Below are positions 44,946 through 55,654 of a stretch of 64,000 nt of DNA, piece after piece. Position numbers and translations under genes: made by a program. Below the pieces are notes generated by a model. The model did not search any database, had not been told where the DNA came from, and worked only from the letters and a program-made list of their open reading frames with translations. Source of the stretch: Lucifuga dentata (lineage: Eukaryota; Chordata; Actinopteri; Ophidiiformes; Bythitidae); NCBI GenBank assembly GCA_014773175.1, contig VXCM01000738.1, positions 161,452 through 225,451 of the forward strand, written 5' to 3'. The number at the start of each line of letters is the position of its first letter. Positions within the stretch are counted from its first letter, which is position 1.

Positions 44946-46530
44946 ATGGCTAAAATTTCCATTATTTTTCAGTCTCGCTTAAAGCTTGAACTTTTGTTTT
45001 TAACAAAAGTTAATAAATCCAAATTTGAACCAAAACTGTTCTCATGGCACGTAACGTGTATTGTAAATGTGTTTTCACAGTTTACGCTAAGGGATTCTCA
45101 TCATGTGCAGCCTCAAAGCTGCCACTGTGCCTGTGTAGCAGGTACAGCTTTGTGCAATCATGTGGCAGCACTCCTGTACCAGACTAAACATTATTCCCAA
45201 TCGCTGCTGTTCACCAGGTCCAGAGACTTAACAGTGGTGGTATTAACCTAGAACTATGGGAGGTGGCATGTGTTTAAGCACAGTGTTTTGATTTTATCTA
45301 TGGGTGATTACTGTAGATGTCCATGATAAAACAATCATCGTTATGCAGTCGTTGTTCAACCTGGACCGGTGAACAACATTGTGGTTCTATCAGCAAGACC
45401 CAGGGAAAGAAGACTGGCAGAAGGCATCAGTTTGTTTATTCTTCTTCTCATTATTAATATTAATATATTAATTTATTCATCATTTCTCATGCAACATGAT
45501 GGAATGATTATTTGTACACTTGTTAGTTTTTTTAACTTATGATCTTGATCTTTTTTTTTTGTAATGACAGACTTGGCAAACAAATAACTTTTCAGGATTA
45601 TTGTTAGTCAAAGGCATAGAAAAAACAAGTAGTGTATAGAAAATTTAAAACATTCTAATTATAGTATATTTGATTGTTAAAGCTAAGTTATTTTTTGGCA
45701 TTTTAACCTTAACCCTCTGAAACCCAAGCAGTTTTGCTTCTGTCACATTTTTACTCACTGTGGGCTCATTGTTCACTGTACAGGCAAGTCCTGCACCTCT
45801 ATGGAAACAGCACCATCATGGCTATATGTAGGGGAACTCAAAAATGTCCTTTGTGCAGTTTTAAACAGTTATAATGTCATGCATTTCAAACCCACCGGCG
45901 CATTTGGGGTTTAGTTAATTTATCTTTTTCATTGGAGCAACTTGTATAAAGGAGTCAGTTCACCTCTCTTTGAACTTTCAGTACTCAGACCAGATGACAT
46001 CTACCATGGCCTTCCTACTGATATCGCTCTGCTGATAACAACAATGGATTTATTCACTGATGTCCCTCTGGTTGACTCTGCATTTGGGAAACTGCAGGAA
46101 GGAAGTGTGTTGTCATATGACTGTCCTGCAAAGAGACCCCCCCCAAAACCCTTCCCTACACAGATGCCCCTTTTCCACAAAATTGCCACTTCAGCCACTA
46201 CAGACATGAGGAGGGGACTGGAGATGGAAGCTGCTGCAGTGGAGGAATACTGCAGAGTGAGGGAGGTAAACCATTACCCTTGTGGCTTCCTAATCCACCC
46301 AGATGAAGAGAAGCCAGCATTTGGCCTCACTGAAATAAAATGCCCAAATGTACAGAGCTATGTGGACTGTCCATACATTAAGGTGAAGGTACATAGACAT
46401 TGAGGAAGCCCCACCCATACTTCTGGCAGATCCAGGGTCAGCTTGTCATTTCTGGGTTTGAGTGGTGTGATTTTGTTGTGTACTCACAAGATGAGAAGTT
46501 CATTCAGAGGATCTCCTGAGACAATGAAAT
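44946..46530 (+). pseudogene. SWIM zinc finger and YqaJ-like nuclease gene, decayed
   Basis: The first open part (44946-45251) contains a SWIM zinc finger: CHC at about 45119-45127 and CNH ending near 45161 (pattern CxCx8CxH), followed by 'VAALLYQTKHYS', the usual SWIM continuation. The second part (45942-46403) carries a YqaJ/lambda-exonuclease-like fold: 'MRRGLEMEAAAVEEYCRV' (motif I glutamate near 46221), 'YPCGFLIHPD', 'FGLTEIKCPN' (motif III E and K near 46332-46338) and 'SYVDCPYIK'. After a stop and frame change at about 46401 the domain resumes with 'FWQIQGQLVISG' and 'WCDFVVYSQDEKFIQRIS', then another stop. The segment between 'IHPD' and 'EKPAFGL' that in relatives holds the 'SPDG' catalytic aspartate is missing. 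The ~690 bases between the two parts may be an intron. Such proteins in fishes are hypothesised to cut or trim DNA. This copy is dead. Confidence 0.8.
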
Positions 46531-47004
46531 CATAAAAAAAAAACCTTAAAGATAAAGTTGACTATCTTTTTTAAATTTTTACCTCCATACTTGCCTCCAT
46601 AGATAGATCTGAATTTTAGTTTACTAGAGCTGTAAAAATTCATCAACTGGTTATAGACAATTACTGTACATACAATTCAATAACTGATAAACCATTTTGA
46701 CTGCCAAGTGAAAATAGTAGTAATTTGTTGCTTTCAGCTTCTCAAATGTTGCTTTGTAGATGTGTATGTATATATGTAGATGGTTGTTTTAATTTTTTTA
46801 ATATATGTATGTTCTGTTCTTGCATTGTATTGCATAGTTTACCTTTGATGTTTTAAGACTGAACATGATTAATGTTATATAGCAAATAAACCTGCACAAC
46901 TACAATCTACTAGACTAGAAATGTTTCCATTTCTTTTATCAACTGTGCAATACTTGATTCAGGATACAAGATGACAGGTGAGCCAAACTGACAAGTAGGT
47001 GAGC

Positions 47005-47043
47005 AAAAAAAAAAAAAAAAAAAAANAAAAAAAAAAAAAAAAA
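47005..47043. repeat. A-run with single-N join
   Basis: Two A-runs of about 20 separated by N at 47026, in the spacer between the nuclease and transposase remnants. Confidence 0.9.
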
Positions 47044-47319
47044 GATAATACAGCATAAGCAGAAGAAAGTGAATGTATTTCAACACAGCAATATTTAATA
47101 GATTGAACAATACAGAACCAACTGAATAATATATTTACAAGTTGAAATGGTTGAGATATATTTATAGAGAGAGGGGGAGAGAGAGATTTCAGTTGGTGTT
47201 AAATACAGTATTATTCCCTGTAATCTGTATGTAGTACTTATTTGAAATTAGTATCATACAAAATGCAAATAAGTGCTAAATACAGATCTCAGGTAAGTGC
47301 TAAATGCAGATTCAGGTCC

Positions 47320-49942
47320 TACACTGGCTCCTTTTCCCAAACCTTTACAAGAGGTCAATTTTCATAGTTCATCAGGAGACATGAAACAGTACATAACTGA
47401 TTAATATTTCCAAACATCCTGAGTGGGATGTGTCAAAGAACTTGTGCTCCTTTCCTTCTCAGCATATGAGGTGCTCTACATGTACTCTGAGGCATGTGAT
47501 AGCCTGGGTCTCTCTGACCTCAGAGGCAGGCATCTGGGATCCACCAGAGAGAAATGTAGGCCTGTAGATCTTACATGGCACAAAGTAATCTACATAAGGA
47601 CGTAGGTTTGGTTTCACCATTGGTAGGGACATTTTTTTCCAGATGAGCAACATGCACAGTTGTGCAGCACTTGCTGTCTCTTATCCTTTTCTATGTCATA
47701 CATACATACAAAGAACTTGATTGTGTAAAATATTTGCTTTTTTTAAATTTATGTATTAATTCATTATTTATGCATTTATTGTTTCTGTAAACAACACTTG
47801 TGTGGCTTTTTTCTCATTCCTTCTATCAGGCCCCTGAATGGCTCAGACTCAGGCATCCACATCCTATTTTTATGTGAGAGATGTGATCAATGAAAGAAAT
47901 TATTTGAAACAGCAGCATTTAAAAACATTTCAATTTAAAAAAAATAAATAAATGAATAAAAAAAATAACTACAAAAAAAAAAAAAAAAAATCATTTGCTA
48001 GCATGGCAACAATGAAAACCATGCCAATAACATTTCCAACAGGCTGCTCACTGCTGGCATTAAACTGTGAGTCAGCTGACCAAAACACACTAAAATATGG
48101 AATAAACTTGCATTCTTACCGACATTGTGAAGATAATTTCCATTCTATCCGTTCTATGCTTTCTAATTCCATTCTATTTTAGACTGCATACTAAAAGCAT
48201 TCAATCAGAAAATTCGATGATAACTTTTTACAAGTTGAGTTGATGGACAAGAATTTTATCCAGTAGGAAACACTTAGCATTAAACTGACCAATCACATGA
48301 CTTGGTGGGTCATTTCACTGTCTATAACAGCTCACCTGAGCCCTGCATATCCACTTGTGCTGTCACACTGCTCCTACCAGGATTTTCCTGATAAAATGAG
48401 TTTAAATCTCAATTGAGTGACCTAGTTCTATCCAGCAATGACTATTTAAATACATAAGTGAATACAGTACAGTAAATATTTTGAACAATCAAGCTCTTTC
48501 TATGTGTGTATGAGATATAGAAAAACATAGAGACAACAAGTAAACACGCACGACTAAGCATATTATGTCCCAACCAACATTAAAAACCAAACGCTCTCTA
48601 AATTCTGTGATGTTTAATAACTATAATTATTTACCACTTCAATTTCGCTGCTGTAATTTGCTCTCACAGATGCATATCAGGCAGCAGACTGAGATGAGAC
48701 AGACTGCGGGTTGCCAGATCAGCAGGTATCACAGAGCACACTGTCGTACCCAGTCAGAACAGCCGCTTTTTGCAGAAAACACACAAACCTGGCAGCTCTG
48801 TGTAGATCTAACTGGCTCTGCTGGACTTTAAGTGACAAGATTGTTTGAAGACGTTACAAATATTGTTAAGACAATTCATTAGCAGCTCAATACTGGTAGG
48901 GACACGTCCTTACCTAAATCTATGCCCACGCGTCTACAAGAAAATTTCATGATTCGACTGACTGTGGACTGGTGGATTCCATACCTGTCAGCAAGATCCT
49001 ACTGTTTTGATCCTGTGACAGATGGTTGATGAACAGGAACATCTCATCTATGGGCTGCAGAGAATGAGTCTTCAAAACTCAATTTAAAAAAAGAAAAGTT
49101 ACATTACTGAATCATCACATTATTTAATTCAATAAAATAACAACATGCAACAAAATAAACATTTTCTATTTTAAATTTAAATTTAAATAAGTTTAAATGC
49201 AGTGACACTTGGCTCTGTGAAGGTGCCTCTCTGGGCTTGTGTCACACTGAGCATAGATGGCAGCGATGCTCGATTAATGCCAAAAATCGCATGAGGAGGT
49301 CATAGGATGCAAACCTTAAAAAACAATGAATATATTACCATTTCATAACTTTGTAACAAAGACTTACACAAGTTTCATTTAGTCATTAATGTCGTTCTCA
49401 TAAAGGTAACTTTAAAAAGTCAGGCAGGTTTATCTTGTGACAAAGTGGATGTCCTTGTCTGAGCCAGCCAAATGGTGGATGCCAAACTGTTTCCTCATAG
49501 TGAGCTCCTCTACCCTGAGCTGGAGGATCTCCTTTTTGAGAGACTCGTTTTTGTAGAGTTCACCATCAACAACAGCAAGATCCGGAGCTGAAACGTAATC
49601 GTGGTCCGCCGGGATTACATCCATCTCCTCACCCTGTGGTGGTCATCTTCCAAGGGTCGACCTCTCCTCTCCCCCATCCCCAATGTTGGAGGTGAAACAG
49701 AATAATTATTCCACTCAAACAACAGCAGAACTGCTCGCTTTTATAATAGTCATCACCTCGTCTGATGCTGGCTCTCGTGTGTCCTCTTTCCTAAAATGCT
49801 GCCTGCAGACTCGCATACAGGGACTTACAGTTAAATTCTCCCTTCGGATGGCGATGGTCCATTGTCCTTGTTTCCAAAGTGAAGGGAAATGTATGAAACC
49901 TAAGTACTTACTAGACACCTGACACATACAGGCACACAGCAA
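47320..49942 (-). pseudogene. THAP-domain DDE_Tnp_4 transposase, decayed
   Basis: Reading the minus strand from 49942 downward: a THAP zinc finger (C.C near the start, 'FIHFP', 'GQWTIAIRREN', 'RVCRQHF', giving the C2CH pattern; no ATG at the front), then from about 49624 a linker 'ADHDYVSAPDL', a short coiled coil 'NESLKKEILQLRVEELTM' and 'FGIHHLAGSDKDIHFVTR', the usual entry to DDE_Tnp_4 transposases. At 48940-49060 a helix-turn-helix 'DLADRYGIHQSTVSRIM' is preceded by 'IDEMFLFINHL' in another frame. At 47440-47620 the C-terminal block 'GGSQMPASEVRETQAI' and 'LRVHVEHLI' appears, followed by 'NQLYTVSCLLMNYEN' near 47370 in a shifted frame. The central catalytic DDE part between 47650 and 48900 is not recognisable. 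Stops and frame changes make it nonfunctional. Confidence 0.82.
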
Positions 49943-49949
49943 TGTTCAG

Positions 49950-51065
49950 CTGTGAAACCATCTCTTTGTTGAAATTTAAAAATTTTGTTTTTGTGACATG
50001 TCCGCAAGGCTAAGAAAATACAAAAGAAATACAAGTAAACTCCATTTTTAAACACTGCCACCAAATGACAGCAGAAGTAACTCAGCTGGCTGAGATTTTA
50101 CCAGAAGTACATCAGCACCCCTGTGTGTATACAGCCCATTGTTAATTTATGTTAAGTAATGGCCACAATTTGCGATTTCTATGGAAGTTCAACTGACAAC
50201 AATTCTGTTTTACCTCTTCCAGCATCCAGTTTATCTGGTTGGTTGCCTGGAAGCCAGAATGACTTTTTTGGAGAGGATTTCTCCTGGTTAAAGATCTTGT
50301 AATTTGTGACTTCCTGTTGCAATTATTAGTAATATACTTCAAGACATCCTTTTACAAGACATAAAGTCATCTACTGTGAGCAGTACAGCGATCTGACAAC
50401 TTTGAAAGTTACATGGTTTGTACGTGATCTTACACTCAGACACACACTTTGATACACTAAGTATTAAGCAGTCTTCATCCATTTCTTAATCACGAAAGAG
50501 CTGTTTGAAGTCAAGTAATCGTGGGTGTGGATCTTATTAAAGTATCAGAGAAAATTGATAGAGAGCACAGCCATCACTTTTGGACAGATTTTTAATAATG
50601 TGTGTTTGGAATGTAAAGAGGAAGGCTGCAGAGAAGTGATGCTCGGACACAGCTGGACTTCTGATTCCAATCATTTATGCATCGATACTTTCATTTAGGC
50701 TCTGACTTTATAATTAACATTATTTTAAAGGAAGAATGGAGCAGAGTATACAGGTGAAAGTTTAATTAAAATTACATTGAAGGAATTAACTGAAAAAAAA
50801 AAAAATCCACGATAGGTCAACAGGAGGTCGTCCAGTCTGATGAAACCAGTAACAGCATTTGTTTCTGGTAATGTAATTACCACCTGCAGCATCACACTAA
50901 GTCAGGGAATATGGCGTGAGGTAACAAATCAGTAACAATTGTCCACGTTTTTATTTTTTAACCCATTCTTTTCCCCATTTTCACATCAGCAGTAGCAGAT
51001 TAAATTGTCCATCTGCTCTGATAATGACTGCAACACACGACAAAGCCCAGGCAAAATGTAATGTC
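49950..51065. other. unique sequence, no gene seen
   Basis: AT-rich, no recognisable repeat. It follows the 5' end of the THAP remnant and would be expected to hold the right end of that transposon. Confidence 0.4.
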
Positions 51066-51069
51066 AGCT

Positions 51070-51530
51070 TTAAAGGACCATACTGCCAATCGTACATGTT
51101 TGAGCCTAATATATTCAATTTTCATACGTTACATTACTGACAATCATTTCCCAAAGGATAAAACCATATTTCAGCTTTCCTGATATTTTGTAATACCTCT
51201 TAATCTTTCAAAATCAAATATTCAAGTGATACACCCACCTTAAAAATCCATGTTTCACCTGCTAATAGTTACACAGCCTTATGAAGTCACAGTTGTTTAA
51301 ATTTTTCAATAAACACAGGTCTTCTTTTGGAACTAAATTCTCCAGTGGAGACAAACAATCACTCTGCACTTTTTATTGTGCTTAAATGCTAAAATTATGT
51401 AACTTCTAAAAAAAAAAAACAAAACAAAAAAACCTGAATACATGTGTTGTTCATGATGATGGATTACCTATCCCAAGAACATTTCAACTATCAACAAGAT
51501 GATTTTAATGATGTACCAGAATGAACTGAN

Positions 51531-51566
<36 letters not shown>

Positions 51567-51683
51567 CACAAAAACCTCACTGTTCCAGTAGTATGCTTTG
51601 GGAAATGATTGTCAGTAACCTTACATATATGAAAATAGAATATATTAGGCTCAAACATGTACGATTGCCATATGGTCCTTTAA
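51070..51683 (+). mobile_element. TTAA-ended MITE, subfamily A, full length (copy 12)
   Basis: Perfect-looking ends TTAAAGGACCATACTGCCAA and TTGCCATATGGTCCTTTAA (reverse terminus), both within AGCT-TTAA / TTAA-AGCT flanks. An A-run with a single N (51530) replaces the segment 'aaccaatggcggtctggaagg', so part of the element is lost in the assembly gap. Confidence 0.88.
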
Positions 51684-51689
51684 AGCTCT

Positions 51690-52876
51690 TGAACAGAAAT
51701 TAACTTGTGAGAGCCATTTTATTTTGTTTGTATGTTTATGTTTGTGCTTTTCCACATTCAGACACTCAGTGGCGCATCTCTGTAATGAAGTCGGTAATGA
51801 GCCTATTTAAAGAACGTTGCTTGCAACTACAGGCAGATGTGGGAGAAGCATATGGTTTTTGAACATGTTAGCGTGTTAGCACATTAGCATGTTGCTCTTT
51901 TCATGTTGTTTATTACAAATATTCAGTTTGAAAAATTATTCAGGTTATTATTTTATGTTTTGGAACTGAACATAAATGGATGGTAAATGGTAAGCTCAAA
52001 TAAAGAAAAGTGATTGTGAATTTATCTAAGCTTTACTCAGCAGCAGCCCCTCAGTGACCATTTAAATTGGACAAATGATCACGACATGAGGACTGACACA
52101 AAGCATTTACTATTTACTATTTACTATTTAGTTTCTCTCTCTTTTCAAGAGAGAGAAACTAACTTTTGAGTGACATAAATTCAAAATACTCTGTATTCTA
52201 CACAACTTTTAGAATGCCTGTCATCCATTCCCCGAGCATTTGTCGTGTAATCGTTTCCTCTTCCTCTCTTTCGTGTCTCTTAATCAGAGGCGACAGGTTA
52301 ACAGTCACCAGTTAATAGCTTCACATACATGAAGAGCCATTGTAATTACTGCATCTTCATGGCTATTAAGTTTAGACATTGTACGAATTATCTTCCACTT
52401 GATCGTAATGCTTTAAGAGATTTTGAGTAATTTTACTGTACAAAGAGACTCTGGGAAGAATGTGCAAAGATTACTGAGCATTATTTGCTTTTTCAGAAAT
52501 TGCATTCCTTCATATCTGTTTATTAAAAGAAATGTACTCAGGTTGAGTCAATGTAGGTCAAGTAAATTGTGCGATTAGTTACAGATTAGATAAATTGCAG
52601 CATAACTCACAGAGTATGTCCACCGCATTCATGATTCTTTCATTATAGCAAACGGTTGCGTTTTTATGAATAGAACATGTTTGGGGTTTTTTTTTGTTAT
52701 AAAGGTACATTATCTCTTAAGAATTTCCATTCTGTCTTTGGGGTTCAGAGGTGAGGTCTGAGAACATGATCATTACGACGTTTGTCGTTTTTTAAAGGGG
52801 ATACATGTGTTTTGTTATTTTCCATCATTTTTATAGTGTAATATAGTTGGTGATAGGTGATGAGCATTGTCAAATT

Positions 52877-52910
<34 letters not shown>

Positions 52911-53285
52911 GAGATTCCCTCTGATAGAAATGCATCTATTAAGACAAACCCATGAATCCAGAAAGGCCCTGGAAAGTTTTTTTTGTTTTGAAAACTTTGT
53001 TTTTTTTTTATTGTTCCATTGCTTCAATAACACATTTACGACAACATGTGGGGGTGTTAGTATTTGACTGTTTATTCTGCATAACCTTATTTTATTATTT
53101 TCTTGGCTTTGTTTTTTTTTTTTTTTTTTTTGTGGCTGGATCCAGCTGAATGATGAGCTTTCTCTCTCTACTGGTCTTGACCTGGATATTGACTTGTTTT
53201 TTCTGTGATTTTATTGATAATTATATGTTTTTCTGACCTGCTTGTCACTGTTTATTGTGCACTTATTTGTGTTTTTTCTGTTCAT
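51690..53285. other. unique sequence, possible conserved island
   Basis: Contains A-run 52880-52908 and T-runs near 53111-53130. The part 52270-52430 is repeat-free and has 'gccattgtaattactgcatc'; see findings. No gene. Confidence 0.4.
52128..52162. repeat. 16 bp perfect inverted repeat, 3-base loop
   Basis: 52128-52143 (TTAGTTTCTCTCTCTT) is exactly the inverse of 52147-52162, loop TTC. It follows a TACTATT tandem run. Confidence 0.92.
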
Positions 53286-53288
53286 GTT

Positions 53289-53423
53289 CATGTGGAAAGA
53301 GCAATAGCACATGACTGGTGTAGCAGGCCAGATTAGGCCCCTCTAAACTATACCCNCATGTGGAAAGAGCAATAGCACATGACTGGTGTAGCAGGCCAGA
53401 TTAGGCCCCTCTAAACTATACCC
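53289..53423. other. 67 bp duplication around single N (assembly join)
   Basis: 53289-53355 equals 53357-53423, N at 53356. Confidence 0.9.
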
Positions 53424-53526
53424 AGGTATAGTCTGGTCTAGGCCAAACTATACCCCAGGGATATAAACTAGTCCAGGATGGTTTATACCCCAGGGTATAG
53501 TCTAGCCTAGACCAGACTATACCCCT
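53415..53526. repeat. palindromic repeat cluster built on ACTATACCCC
   Basis: 17 bp perfect inverted repeats (53427-53443, TATAGTCTGGTCTAGGC, and 53505-53521) enclose further 'ctataccccaggg(a)tata' palindromic units. Four or five 'tataccc(c)agg' motifs occur within 110 bases. It lies between two assembly duplications. Confidence 0.8.
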
Positions 53527-53650
53527 TAGTCCAGATGATGCCTCCTTGTGTATGTGTATATATATCTATATCTATATAAATANACTATACCCCTTAGTCC
53601 AGATGATGCCTCCTTGTGTATGTGTATATATATCTATATCTATATAAATA
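53516..53650. other. 67 bp duplication around single N (assembly join)
   Basis: 53516-53582 equals 53584-53650, N at 53583, at the start of an AT-rich 'tatatctatatc' run. Confidence 0.9.
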
Positions 53651-53848
53651 TATCTATATATATGACGTATATGTAAGATGTCATTGCTTTGTTTGTCATA
53701 AGAATCAGTAGTTAATAAAAATGTATCCAAATTGCACTTATTGATAATTTATCAATCCAATAATATGACTTTTATTTTGCCTTTTTCTATTTTTTTTTAG
53801 ATTGGTGTATTATTTTGAAGAAATCTAAAAAAAAAAAAGACAAAAACN

Positions 53849-53874
<26 letters not shown>

Positions 53875-53879
<5 letters not shown>

Positions 53880-54055
53880 CTGGATCTGCCCCTGGATCCA
53901 GATCAGCATCAAAATTGAATCGTTTTACCCTGGACCATGTCCCAAACTTCCACCAAGTTTAATCAGAACCGGTTCAGAATTTTTTTAAGCAATCCTACTC
54001 ACAATCAAACAAACCAACTAACCAACCTACTATGAAAACATAAGCATCCTCCATT
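53875..54055 (+). repeat. RTE-like LINE tail relic
   Basis: 'tggatctgcccctggatcc', 'agatcagcatcaaaattg', 'ttccaccaagtttaatcaga' and 'gaaaacataagcatcctcc' follow the same order as the relics at 19880 and 35200. An A-run with a single N (53848) precedes it. Confidence 0.6.
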
Positions 54056-54228
54056 TCAAAACAAACTTCTACATGAAAGCAAGAACTTAGAAATCTGTAT
54101 ATTTCCTTTTTGCCTGATAGACCTACCATACTGCGTGCATTTATACATGTGAGAATAATGTATGATATTTGCTTGAGTTGCCACTGTCACAAAGTGTTAG
54201 AGCAGTTCCTGTTCCTTCATGTAGAAAA

Positions 54229-54263
54229 TTGGAATGAAAGGTGTCAGTCACCTTTCATTCCAA
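54229..54263. repeat. 15 bp perfect inverted repeat, 5-base loop
   Basis: 54229-54243 (TTGGAATGAAAGGTG) is the exact inverse of 54249-54263. Confidence 0.92.
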
Positions 54264-54699
54264 AAGGTTACAGCCAGTCAGTATAATATTAAGCTGTAAA
54301 TTTGTCTTCATGGGCACACCGGAGAAGCCTGAACTTTCCACTGTGATCGAGAATGTTTCAAATACAAAATTGTCTACGAGGTGGGCCGGAAAACAAGCTG
54401 TAGTGAAATCTCATTTTTTCTGGCTTAGTTTAAATCAGAATGTGGGCCACAGAGTATGAGGTAGTGCTCTAAAAAGACAAATGACCCACTGAGTTAAATC
54501 CACATTATTACAGATCTGTCCTAACTATGATAGAGGAGGTTTGTGCAGCGGTGCAGGAATTGCAGTGAAACACGGGAGCAACGCTAGTGTCTGAAACCAA
54601 GTGTTTGCTTTTATCTTGTACAGCTTTTCATGTTGCTTGTTACTTGGGGACCCAGATGCAGGGATATGGGGGATGTGAGGTAATGGCAAAAGTGGGTAG

Positions 54700-55512
54700 A
54701 GAAGCCGGAAACTGTACTCAAGTAAAAGTATTGTTACTTTATGATAATAGTGACTCAAGTATAAGCAAGAGTAGNGAAACTGTACTCAAGTAAAAGTATT
54801 GTTACTTTATGATAATAGTGACTCAAGTATAAGCAAGAGTAGTCACCAAAATAATTACTTGAGTAAGAATAAGATTACTTGAAGAGCAAGTAACTTTTAC
54901 AATTCTGGCTTGGCCCCAAAACAGTTAACTAGGTTAGCTTAATGTATTTACTCAAAATAGAACAGGAAATTGAATTAGCATTAGCAGCAGCAGCTAGTTA
55001 AGTAGCTAACGTTGCAGCTTACTGCCACGTTTCCTCAAGTTCCATGTTGATTCTTAGAAGATGAAATGTCACATTTTTAGGTAGACAAAAACACAATGCA
55101 TTATGTAGCTGTTGGTTTTGCTAGACTGAAAAGAAAACAGTGTTTGAATGTGTGGCCAGGGATGTGCCTCTTCTAAACCTCCTGCTGTTGATTCCGCTAT
55201 GACTGTTCTAATCTGGGTGAAACTATAGAAACGGAGGGTGGGGGTGGCTACAAGCATACAGCTTCAGCTCTGAAGTGTCTGAAAAACTAAACTTGCGCTG
55301 AATTTAAATGGGTTAAATTAAAAGTAACGAAGAGAGTATGACCAAATGTAATGAAGTAAAAGTATATTTTTTTCTTCTTAAATATACTCAAGTATGAATT
55401 ATCCTGAAAAAACAAAACAAAAACAAACAAACAAACAAAAAGAAACTACTCAGTAAAGTACAATTTTGTGAAAAAAAAAGTTACTTAAATAAATGTAATG
55501 GAGTAAATGGAA
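54700..55512 (+). repeat. dispersed repeat with 'actcaagtaaaagta' ends
   Basis: 'ctgtactcaagtaaaagta', 'gttactttatgataatagtg' and 'attacttgagtaag', then at the other end 'atgaagtaaaagtata', 'taaatatactcaagta' and 'gttacttaaataaatgtaat', form a familiar teleost non-autonomous DNA repeat (probably hAT-related; class uncertain). The middle (54960-55300) is unique. A 67 bp assembly duplication lies at 54708-54842. Confidence 0.55.
54708..54842. other. 67 bp duplication around single N (assembly join)
   Basis: 54708-54774 equals 54776-54842, N at 54775. Confidence 0.9.
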
Positions 55513-55515
55513 CGC

Positions 55516-55557
55516 GTATACTACAGGGAGAAGAAGATCCTTCTCCCTGTAGTATAC
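55516..55557. repeat. 18 bp perfect inverted repeat, 6-base loop
   Basis: 55516-55533 (GTATACTACAGGGAGAAG) is the exact inverse of 55540-55557, loop AAGATC, placed exactly at the end of the preceding repeat and 18 bases before MITE copy 13. Confidence 0.93.
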
Positions 55558-55654
55558 CCTATGCATACCCTAGTGTAAAGGACCATGCCAGCAATCATGC
55601 ATGTTTGAGTCCAATATATACAACCCGCATCCAACATACAAACATTACTGACAA

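Larger units (their letters stand above)
44946..49942. mobile_element. relic of a two-gene THAP-DDE / SWIM-YqaJ transposon (ISL2EU-like)
   Basis: A SWIM-YqaJ nuclease remnant on the plus strand and a THAP-DDE transposase remnant on the minus strand face each other with about 800 bases between their 3' ends. From memory, ISL2EU-group transposons of the PIF/Harbinger-related assemblage carry a DDE_Tnp_4 transposase with THAP and a second YqaJ-type protein. That recollection needs checking. Convergent placement, comparable decay and adjacency support one ancestral element. Terminal inverted repeats were not found by eye, so outer limits are those of the coding remnants only. The alternative is two unrelated insertions. 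Confidence 0.6.

Noticed and set aside
53289..53423. Apparent 67 bp tandem duplication
   Set aside because: Same length and single-N spacer as eight other cases, so treated as an assembly join.
55129..55257. Short minus-strand open frame with a protein-like look
   Set aside because: Too short, no splice sites or family resemblance.
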